From positions 409,503 through 473,502 of the forward strand of contig BJOX01000167.1 of the NCBI GenBank assembly GCA_009731375.1: a stretch of 64,000 bases of DNA. The letters run 5' to 3'. This DNA is from Paulinella micropora (Eukaryota; Cercozoa; Imbricatea; Euglyphida). The stretch's first letter is position 1. Every line of letters starts with the position of its first letter. Both the position numbers and the translations under genes were made by a program. This document shows positions 54,584 through 64,000 of this stretch, piece after piece. The notes under the pieces were generated by a model. The model made no database searches. It saw only the letters and a program-made list of their open reading frames with translations, and was not told the origin of the DNA.

Positions 54584-54791
54584 GGGGGAGAGGGGGGGGG
54601 GGGGGGGGGGCAGAAAGAGTACAGACATACATACATACATACATACATACATACATACATACCTACATATTTATATACATACATACATATAATGTTTATA
54701 GTTAGTATGTCATAAGAGGTAAGGCTGATCAATTGGCGCTCAGATACAGGAGCTAGAAGGGGGGGGGATGGTAGCGGTTTTACGCCGACAT

Positions 54792-54837
<46 letters not shown>

Positions 54838-54935
54838 CAGGAGAAGTAACGTGGATGTCCATATGAGAGCAGTATGTAGAGAGAAGGCGCTGATGCACTC
54901 TAATTGCGGGGATATATATATATATATACATTATA

Positions 54936-54995
<60 letters not shown>

Positions 54996-55029
54996 TCCCG
55001 GAAATATTTCATTTTCGCCTCGTGTCTCA

Positions 55030-55102
<73 letters not shown>

Positions 55103-55104
55103 GG
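54355..55104. repeat. Mixed microsatellites: GATA, GA, ACAT, TA, ATT
   Basis: GATA (54355-54420), GA (54480-54580), poly-G, ACAT (54625-54660), GA (54795-54835), TA (54910-54980), GT, then ATT trinucleotide repeats (55030-55102). Confidence 0.93.
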
Positions 55105-55190
55105 ACACCGTGATAGCCCAGTGGTCAAGTTCTACCATCTGGGCCCTGTCGCCAGTTCGATTCCCGTCGGTGCCACCAGTATTTTCATTG
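55105..55190 (+). mobile_element. tRNA-derived SINE head (truncated by gap)
   Basis: Contains an A-box-like TAGCCCAGTGG (55115-55125) and a B-box-like AGTTCGATTCC (55154-55164) at tRNA-like spacing, then GGTGCCACCA. An ATT microsatellite precedes it; an N gap cuts off the body and tail. Confidence 0.6.
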
Positions 55191-55559
55191 NNNNNNNNNN
55201 NNNNNNNNNNNNNNNNNNNNNNNNNNNNNNNNNNNNNNNNNNNNNNNNNNNNNNNNNNNNNNNNNNNNNNNNNNNNNNNNNNNNNNNNNNNNNNNNNNNN
55301 NNNNNNNNNNNNNNNNNNNNNNNNNNNNNNNNNNNNNNNNNNNNNNNNNNNNNNNNNNNNNNNNNNNNNNNNNNNNNNNNNNNNNNNNNNNNNNNNNNNN
55401 NNNNNNNNNNNNNNNNNNNNNNNNNNNNNNNNNNNNNNNNNNNNNNNNNNNNNNNNNNNNNNNNNNNNNNNNNNNNNNNNNNNNNGAGTGTTGACTGTGA
55501 TGTATTTGAGGGTAACACCTGATGATAAAAACTTAGTCACGCTTGTTTATCAGAGCTCC

Positions 55560-55750
55560 CGCCCAATGGCCTTACGGCGTTAAACTGTGATGCCAACTCA
55601 AAACCATTTGGTGGATGATGCTGGGGAACAGGGTCGTTGGGCGCCTGTCGAAGATCTTAAACTCCGCTATGCCGGTTGATAGCCCGTGGACCCAGCGGAT
55701 ACCAAATTGTTATGGGTGGGGTTTTGAGGTAGTTCTAGCAACATGCTTGG
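55560..55750 (+). repeat. Dispersed repeat unit C, copy 1 (truncated by gap)
   Basis: Starts GCCCAATGGCCTTACGGCG and is nearly identical to 56085-56275. It is cut by the N gap at 55751. The paired unit, with ATT repeats between, suggests a SINE or LINE tail family or a tandem duplication. Confidence 0.7.
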
Positions 55751-55953
55751 NNNNNNNNNNNNNNNNNNNNNNNNNNNNNNNNNNNNNNNNNNNNNNNNNN
55801 NNNNNNNNNNNNNNNNNNNNNNNNNNNNNNNNNNNNNNNNNNNNNNNNNNNNNNNNNNNNNNNNNNNNNNNNNNNNNNNNNNNNNNNNNNNNNNNNNNNN
55901 NNNNNNNNNNNNNNNNNNNNNNNNNNNNNNNNNNNNNNNNNNNNNNNNNNNNN

Positions 55954-55992
<39 letters not shown>

Positions 55993-56022
55993 GATTAATA
56001 TCATTATTATTATTATTATTAA

Positions 56023-56084
<62 letters not shown>

Positions 56085-56086
<2 letters not shown>

Positions 56087-56500
56087 CCCAATGGCCTTAC
56101 GGCGTTAAACTGTGATGCTAACTCAAAACCATTTGGTGGATGATGCTGGGGAGGAGGGTCGTTGGGCGCCTGTCGAAGATCTTAAACTCCGCTATGCCGG
56201 TTGATAGCCCGTGGACCCAGCGGATACCAAATTGTTATGGGTGGGGTTTTGAGGTAGTTCTAGCAACCATGCTTGGTGTACGCACTTGCACATGCGGCAA
56301 CGTTTTGCAAGAGGTTGTTGGGACTGCGGAATAACCTCGGCTTAGTGTAGTCTTGCCCTCAGGAGCTCCATCGGTGGCCCCTATAATCAGTCGAGAGACT
56401 GACTAGGTGGGGATGGAGCACCTCGAACAAGGGCATGGAGGCTCATGTCCGGAAACGGATCGTGCCATCAGCTGCATCAGTATGCCTTAGAGGAAGTATA
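56085..56500 (+). repeat. Dispersed repeat unit C, copy 2
   Basis: Same start as copy 1, continuing about 230 bp further, then entering ATT/GTT repeats. It is non-coding. Confidence 0.7.
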
Positions 56501-56512
56501 TTATTATTATTA

Positions 56513-56544
<32 letters not shown>

Positions 56545-56586
56545 GTTGTTATTATAATTATCATGTTCTTTTCCTCTTCTTATTCT

Positions 56587-56629
<43 letters not shown>

Positions 56630-57180
56630 CTTTCAAGGTTTTGTTGTTTGTGTTTACTAGGTGAGATGTGGCGACTGCGATGTGTTGGCCAAGGACTTAG
56701 CCGAAGCGTGGTACATACATACATACATACATACATACATACATACATACATACATGCATACGATGTGTTGGGAAAGGACTTAGCCGAAGCGTGGTACAT
56801 ACATATAAAACATACAAACATACATACATACATACATACATACATACATACATACATACATGCATACATACTTGCATACATACATACATATATGCATACA
56901 TACATACATACATATTGTGATGTGTTGGGAAAGGACTTACCGGTCGAAGTGCGGTACATACATATAATACATACATACATACGTACATACGTACATACAT
57001 ACATACATACATACATACATGCATACATACACATAAAACATACATACATACATGCATACATACATACATACATATTGCGATTTACATACATATAATACAT
57101 ACATACATACATACATGCATACATACATACATACATACATACATACATACATACATACATACATACAAACATACCATACA
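56501..57180. repeat. ATT, CT and ACAT microsatellites with GATGTGTTGG spacers
   Basis: ACAT tracts are separated by a short repeated segment containing GATGTGTTGGGAAAGGACTTA at about 56690, 56763 and 56918, itself a minor tandem repeat. Confidence 0.85.
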
Positions 57181-58765
57181 TGCATACATACGTAGGCTTG
57201 TCCAGTCATATTACCCGCTGTATCTCGAGCTATCAGCATACATACATACATACATACATACATACATACATACATACGTACATACGTACATACATACACG
57301 CAAAAATATCATACATGCATACGCACGTAGGCTTGTCTAATATCACCCGCTGTGTCTCGAGTTATCAGAATACATACATGCATACATACATGCATACATA
57401 CATACATACATACATACATACATACATACATACGTACGTACATACATACACGCAAAAATATCATACATGCATACGCACGTAGGCTTGTCCAATCATATCA
57501 CCCGCTATACGTACGTACATACATACATACATACATACATACATACTACATACATATCATACATACATACATACATATCATACATGCATACGTACGTAGG
57601 TTTGTCCAATCATACCACCCGCTGTGTCTCGAGCTATCAGCATACATACATACATGCATACATACATATATACATACGTACATACATGCATACGTACGTA
57701 GGCTTGTCCAATCATACCACCCGCTGTATCTCGAGCTATCAGCATACATACATACATACATACATGAATACATACATACATACATACATACATGAATACA
57801 TACATACATACATACATACGTACATACGTACATACACGCACAGAAACATATCATAATTGCATACGTACGTAGGCTTGTCCAATCATATCACCCGCTGTGT
57901 CTCGAGCTATCGCTGGCCAGAGGGTGCGCTTATGTATGAATGTATGAATGTATGTATGTATGTATGTATGTATGTATGTATGTATGTGTATGTATGTATG
58001 TATATATGTATGTATGTATATGTATGTATGTATATATGTACGTATCACCCGCTGTGTCTCGAGCTATCAGCGCCCAGAATGTTCTTTGTATGTATGTATG
58101 TATGTATGTATGTATGATTGTATCTATGTATATATGTATGCATCTATGTATGTATATATGTACGTATGTATGTATCACCCGCTGTGTCTCGAGATATCAG
58201 CGCCCAGAATGTTCTTATGTATGTATGTATGTATGTATATGTATGTATGTATGTATGGTATGTATGCATGTATGTATGTATGTATGTATGATTGTATCTA
58301 TGTATATATGTATGTATCTATGTATCTATATATGTACGTATGTATGTATCACCCGCTGCGTCTCGAGATATCAGCGCCCAGAATGTTCTTATGTATGTAT
58401 GTATGTATATGTATGTATGTATGTATGGTATGTATGTATGTATGTATGTATGATTGTATCTATGTATATATGTATGTATCTATGTATGTATATATGTACG
58501 TATGTATGTATCACCCGCTGTGTCTCGAGATATCAGCGCCCAGAATGTTCTTATGTATGTATGTATCTTTTTGTATGTATATATTTATATATGTATGTAT
58601 GTATGTATGTATGGTATGTATGTATGTATGTATGTATGTATGTATGTATGATTGTATCTATGTATATATGTATGTATCTATGTATGTATATATGTACGTA
58701 TGTATGTATCACCCGCTGTGTCTCGAGCTATCAGCGCCCGGAATGTTCTTATGTATGTATGTATG

Positions 58766-58797
<32 letters not shown>

Positions 58798-58888
58798 TGT
58801 ATGTATGTATGGTATGTATGTATGTATATATGTAAGTATGCATGCATGCATGTATGTATGTATGTATGTATGTATGTATGTATGTATG

Positions 58889-58922
<34 letters not shown>

Positions 58923-59720
58923 TGTTATGTACGTGTGTATGTATCACCCGCTGTGTCTCGAGCTATCAGTGGCCAGAGGGTTCTCTTATATATATGTATG
59001 TATGTATATATGTATGTATGTATGTCTGTCTGTCTGTCTGTATATATGTATCTATGTATGTATGCATGCATGTATGTATGTATGTATGTGTGTATGTATG
59101 TATGTATGTATATATGCATGTATGTATGTTATGTACGTATGTATGTATCAGCCGCTGTGTCTCGAGCTATCAGCGCCCAGAATGTTCTCTTATGTGTGTA
59201 TGTATGTATGTGTGTATGTATGTATGTATGTATGCATGCATGTATGCATGTATGTATGTATGTATGTATGTATGTATGTATATATGTATGTATCTATGTA
59301 TGTATCTATGCATATATGTACCAATGTATGTATCACCCGCTGTGTCTCGAGCTATCAGCGCCGAGAATGTTCTCTCATGTATGTATGTATGTATGTATGT
59401 ATGTATGTATGTATGTATGTATGCATGTATGTATTATGTATGTATGCATGCATGTATGTATGTTATGTACGTATGTATGTATCACCCGCTGCGTCTCGAG
59501 ATATCAGCGCCCAGAATGTTCTCTTATGTATGTATGTACGTATGTATGTATGTATGTATGTATGTATGCATGTATGTATGTATGTATGTATGTATGTATG
59601 TATATATGTATGTATCTATGTATGTATCTATGCATATATGTACCAATGTATGTATCACCCGCTGTGTCTCGAGCTATCAGCGCCCAGAATGTTCTTATGT
59701 ACGTATGTATGTATGTATGT
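57181..59720 (+). repeat. Satellite-like array with core CACCCGCTGTGTCTCGAGC in tetranucleotide repeats
   Basis: About 16 copies of a 25-45 bp core (CACCCGCTGTGTCTCGAGC followed by TATCAG), spaced roughly 105-235 bp apart by ACAT-type repeats. The core is always in the same orientation, but the flanking microsatellite is ACAT-like before about 57930 and ATGT-like after it. Copies after 58060 gain a tail GCGCCCAGAATGTTCTT. Confidence 0.85.
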
Positions 59721-59976
59721 ATGTATGTATGTATGTATATGCATGTATGTATGTATGTATGCATGCGTGTCTGTGTGTATGTATGTATGTATGTATGTAT
59801 GTATGTATATATGTATGTATGTTTGTATGTATGTATGTATGTATGTATGTATGTATATATGTGTATATGTATCTATGTATGTATGTATGTATGTATGTAT
59901 GTAGGCCCTTCTCTCCTCAGTATCATCTCCTGTTTCTAACACCTCAAAAGGTATGTATATATATATATATGTATAT

Positions 59977-60009
<33 letters not shown>

Positions 60010-60311
60010 TATGTATGTATATATATATATGTATATATATACATATTATATATATATGTATATAATATGTATATATATATACATATATATACATATATAT
60101 ATATACATATATATGTCCTCAGTATCATCTCCTGTCTTTAACACGTCAAAAGGTATATATATGTATATATATATATATCTGTCTGTCTCTGCCATCGCTC
60201 AAGGTTTACGTAAGACTGTCTGTCTCTATATATCTATCTGTATATCTGTCTGTCTCTGCCACCTCACAAGGTTTTCTTACGTATGTATGTATGTATGTAT
60301 GTATGTATGCA

Positions 60312-60363
<52 letters not shown>

Positions 60364-61038
60364 TCTCTCTCTCCCTCCCTCCCTCCCTCCCACCCTCCCT
60401 CCGNNNNNNNNNNNNNNNNNNNNNNNNNNNNNNNNNNNNNNNNNNNNNNNNNNNNNNNNNNNNNNNNNNNNNNNNNNNNNNNNNNNNNNNNNNNNNNNNN
60501 NNNNNNNNNNNNNNNNNNNNNNNNNNNNNNNNNNNNNNNNNNNNNNNNNNNNNNNNNNNNNNNNNNNNNNNNNNNNNNNNNNNNNNNNNNNNNNNNNNNN
60601 NNNNNNNNNNNNNNNNNNNNNNNNNNNNNNNNNNNNNNNNNNNNNNNNNNNNNNNNNNNNNNNNNNNNNNNNNNNNNNNNNNNNNNNNNNNNNNNNNNNN
60701 NNNNNNNNNNNNNNNNNNNNNNNNNNNNNNNNNNNNNNNNNNNNNNNNNNNNNNNNNNNNNNNNNNNNNNNNNNNNNNNNNNNNNNNNNNNNNNNNNNNN
60801 NNNNNNNNNNNNNNNNNNNNNNNNNNNNNNNNNNNNNNNNNNNNNNNNNNNNNNNNNNNNNNNNNNNNNNNNNNNNNNNNNNNNNNNNNNNNNNNNNNNN
60901 NNNNNNNNNNNNNNNNNNNNNNNNNNNNNNNNNNNNNNNNNNNNNNNNNNNNNNNNNNNNNNNNNNNNNNNNNNNNNNNNNNNNNNNNNNNNNNNNNNNN
61001 NNNNNNNNNNNNNNNNNNNNNNNNNNNNNNNNNNNNNN

Positions 61039-61082
<44 letters not shown>

Positions 61083-61380
61083 CTCGCTCTCTCTCTCTCT
61101 CTCTTGCTCGCTCTTTTTTTTTCTTTCTTTGCTGCTGTTCTTGTTCTTGTTCTTGTTCTTGTTCTTGTTCTTGTTGTTTGTTTGTTTGTTTGTTGCTTGT
61201 TTGTTGCTTGTTTGTTGTTGTTGTTGTCGTCGTCGTCGTCGTCGTCGTCGTTGTTGTTGTTGTTGTTGTTGTTGCTGTTATTGCTCGCTCGCTCGCTGTG
61301 AGTCGTTGGTTTGTGACACAGATTGGAGCGGCCATGGGTCAGGGGACGAGCAACACTCAACAAACCATCACCGTGCAGGT
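59721..61380. repeat. ATGT, TA, CT, GTT/GTC microsatellites and 635-N gap
   Basis: Includes two copies of TCAGTATCATCTCCTGT (59917, 60118) followed by AACAC.TCAAAAGGTATATA, a CT tract, Ns at 60404-61038, and trinucleotide GTT/GTC repeats at 61210-61275. Confidence 0.9.
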
Positions 61381-61697
61381 TATGTAGTCATACATACATA
61401 CATACATACGTACATACATACATACATACATACATACATGCATACATGCATACACACATACATACATACATACATAAATACATCGAACTGTCATGGTCCA
61501 GATTATGTTATACATACATACATACATACATATACATACATACATACATACATACACATACATCCATACATACACATATCCATACATACATACATACATA
61601 CATACACACACACACATACACACACACACATACATACATACATACATGCATACATACATACATACATACATAAGTACATACATTCATATATACATAC

Positions 61698-61728
<31 letters not shown>

Positions 61729-62029
61729 CATACATACATGCATGCATACATACATACATACATACATACATGCAAAGATACATACATACACATACATACA
61801 TACATACGTACATACATACATACATACATACATACATGCATGCATTCACTTACACATATACACACTGGGCAGTGGTGTGAGTCACGCTTAACAGAATGTT
61901 ACTGCCCAGGTCATTCATTCATACATACATACATACATACATACATACATACATACATGCATACATGCATACACACATACACAATGGGCAGTGGTGTGAG
62001 TGACATACATGCATGCATACATACATACA

Positions 62030-62061
<32 letters not shown>

Positions 62062-62150
62062 CATACACATACATACATACATACATACATACATACATAC
62101 ATACATACATACATACATACATACATACATACACAATGGGCGGTGTTGCG
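61381..62150. repeat. (ACAT)n with interspersed GGGCAGTGGTGTGAGT units
   Basis: ACAT repeats carry three related short inserts at about 61866, 61985 and 62136 (GGGC(A/G)GTG(G/T)TG(T/C)GAGT). Non-coding. Confidence 0.85.
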
Positions 62151-62553
62151 AGTGCCTCTCAACACACTATCATTATCGACATAAGATTCGTGTGAAAAGA
62201 CATACATACTATTACACTGATATTGCTGCCCAGGTGAATTTTTTTGCTACCAAAAATACATACGCATTTCCCGTTTAAATTGGCCGAATTTTCATAGATG
62301 AGATGTCGCAAAGGAATGTAGTCCTTGCAAAGGAACGCAGTTTCACATCAAACAATAATTTGTGTACTGTGCATGTGTCCGGGATGGGAATCACGGGTAG
62401 ACTGTGTTCTGGAAAAAGAAGAGGAGGAAGGACGTTGAAGAAAAAGGCAATCTAGGAATGGAGAGTGGGAGGATAAGGAAGAAGAGAAAGAAAAGGAAGC
62501 CGTTAGTCCAAGTGTTTTGAGCACCGTAAGCTTGCGCAAGCTACAATGATGAC

Positions 62554-62619
<66 letters not shown>

Positions 62620-62659
62620 CATACATACATACATGGATACATACATACATACATCATAT

Positions 62660-62985
62660 CATTTAGCATATGTATGCCTTTTCCGTTAAATTTGGGGAAA
62701 ATAATCATACAATCATATTTTTCTTCATATGTAGGCAACATTTGTAAAAATTGTATGCAATTCCCGCCAAAATTTGCGGAAGATCATTATAGAAGCAGAT
62801 TTGTCTTCAGATGTATGCAGTTTCCGTGAAAAATTGGGGAAAATCATTCTATTATCGTATTTTTTCTCATATATATGCAATGCTCGTCAAATTTTGGCAT
62901 TGTTTTCTACAATATCATATTTCTTTTCGTATGTGCTATTCCCGTCGAATTTTGGGCGAAATCCTTATAATATCATTTCTTTTTT
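62660..62985 (+). repeat. Degenerate AT-rich tandem repeat, about 60-80 bp unit
   Basis: Five diverged units each contain ATGTATGCA-like starts, a CCGT(C)AAATTT(T)GGG(G)AAA segment and a TATCATATTT(T) end followed by CTTCAT. A related piece occurs at 62258-62295. This looks like an ancient satellite or part of an AT-rich transposon. Confidence 0.55.
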
Positions 62986-63055
62986 TTTTTTGCTACGTAT
63001 GCAGGGCTGGCTTCGTTCCGCTAGGATACAAAGCCACGTGGCCTTCCTTGTCTTG

Positions 63056-63105
<50 letters not shown>

Positions 63106-63913
63106 CCCCCCCCCCCCCCCCCCCCCCCCTCCCCTTTCTTTTCTTTTTTTTTTTTCCCCCCCCCCCTTTCCCCCCCCCCCNNNNNNNNNNNNNNNNNNNN
63201 NNNNNNNNNNNNNNNNNNNNNNNNNNNNNNNNNNNNNNNNNNNNNNNNNNNNNNNNNNNNNNNNNNNNNNNNNNNNNNNNNNNNNNNNNNNNNNNNNNNN
63301 NNNNNNNNNNNNNNNNNNNNNNNNNNNNNNNNNNNNNNNNNNNNNNNNNNNNNNNNNNNNNNNNNNNNNNNNNNNNNNNNNNNNNNNNNNNNNNNNNNNN
63401 NNNNNNNNNNNNNNNNNNNNNNNNNNNNNNNNNNNNNNNNNNNNNNNNNNNNNNNNNNNNNNNNNNNNNNNNNNNNNNNNNNNNNNNNNNNNNNNNNNNN
63501 NNNNNNNNNNNNNNNNNNNNNNNNNNNNNNNNNNNNNNNNNNNNNNNNNNNNNNNNNNNNNNNNNNNNNNNNNNNNNNNNNNNNNNNNNNNNNNNNNNNN
63601 NNNNNNNNNNNNNNNNNNNNNNNNNNNNNNNNNNNNNNNNNNNNNNNNNNNNNNNNNNNNNNNNNNNNNNNNNNNNNNNNNNNNNNNNNNNNNNNNNNNN
63701 NNNNNNNNNNNNNNNNNNNNNNNNNNNNNNNNNNNNNNNNNNNNNNNNNNNNNNNNNNNNNNNNNNNNNNNNNNNNNNNNNNNNNNNNNNNNNNNNNNNN
63801 NNNNNNNNNNNNNNNNNNNNNNNNNNNNNNNNNNNNNNNNNNNNNNNNNNNNNNNNNNNNNNNNNNNNNNNNNNNNNNNNNNNNNNNNNNNNNNNNNNNN
63901 NNNNNNNTCTCTC

Positions 63914-63982
<69 letters not shown>

Positions 63983-64000
63983 CAGTAAGTAAGAAGCAGG
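62986..64000. repeat. CT/poly-C low-complexity DNA and 727-N gap
   Basis: CT and poly-C runs at 63060-63180, Ns at 63181-63907, then CT repeats to 63976. Nothing else is seen. Confidence 0.9.

Noticed and set aside
55105-55190. Functional tRNA gene
   Set aside because: Boxes A and B are present, but the acceptor and anticodon stems do not pair cleanly, so a tRNA-derived SINE is more likely.
57181-59720. CRISPR-like array (regular cores with variable spacers)
   Set aside because: The spacers are tetranucleotide microsatellites, the setting is eukaryotic and no Cas genes exist; it is a satellite array.

Overview
The window is a eukaryotic scaffold that carries an almost complete, integrated double-jelly-roll DNA virus of about 40 kb. 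The virus runs from about 9719 to 49901. It is bounded by terminal inverted repeats (TIRs) of about 2.25-2.3 kb and both ends sit inside (ACAT)n/(GATA)n microsatellite DNA. The viral interior is GC-rich, intron-free and densely packed on both strands. The flanks are repeat-choked eukaryotic DNA: tetranucleotide microsatellites, dispersed composite repeats, a tRNA-derived SINE head, satellite arrays and N gaps. I cannot name the host; the repeat style is compatible with a marine invertebrate genome but this is a weak inference.

Layout. 1-2400: two in-frame ORFs on the minus strand separated by one TAG, of unknown origin, with a CCCH-like finger. 2400-9700: non-coding, with a foldback MITE, microsatellites and two dispersed repeat families. 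9719-11970: left TIR. 12039-47496: about 35 viral genes. 47570-49901: right TIR. 49902-64000: host repeats (polypyrimidine tracts, a second inverted copy of a left-flank repeat, satellites, a SINE head, degenerate tandem repeats, large gaps).

The viral genes form recognisable modules. Replication and nucleotide metabolism: a family-A-like (TVpol-type) polymerase fused to a herpes-origin-binding-type SF2 helicase, both ribonucleotide reductase subunits, a PCNA-like clamp, a candidate ssDNA-binding protein, a RuvC-type resolvase and a tyrosine recombinase that looks most like a hairpin-telomere resolvase. Transcription: VLTF2-like and VLTF3-like factors and a YABBY/HMG-like protein, with no RNA polymerase seen. 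Virion: double-jelly-roll major capsid protein, penton-like minor capsid protein, a second jelly-roll-like virion protein, A32-type packaging ATPase, several small membrane proteins and a 1790-residue fibre with YadA-type and F5/8-type C modules. Host interaction: an F-box-like protein and a proline-rich WH2-repeat (actin-binding) protein. The combination is closest to polinton-like viruses and small relatives of Nucleocytoviricota, but the polymerase-helicase fusion plus telomere-resolvase-like enzyme plus RNR pair plus WH2 protein is not one I recognise from a described virus.

Signs of decay or of assembly error are few: one in-frame TGA in the recombinase, one apparent frameshift in the WH2 protein, one possible frameshift at 32.5 kb, and a 10-N join inside the last gene. 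The two TIR copies are essentially identical at their inner ends and visibly diverged at their outer ends.
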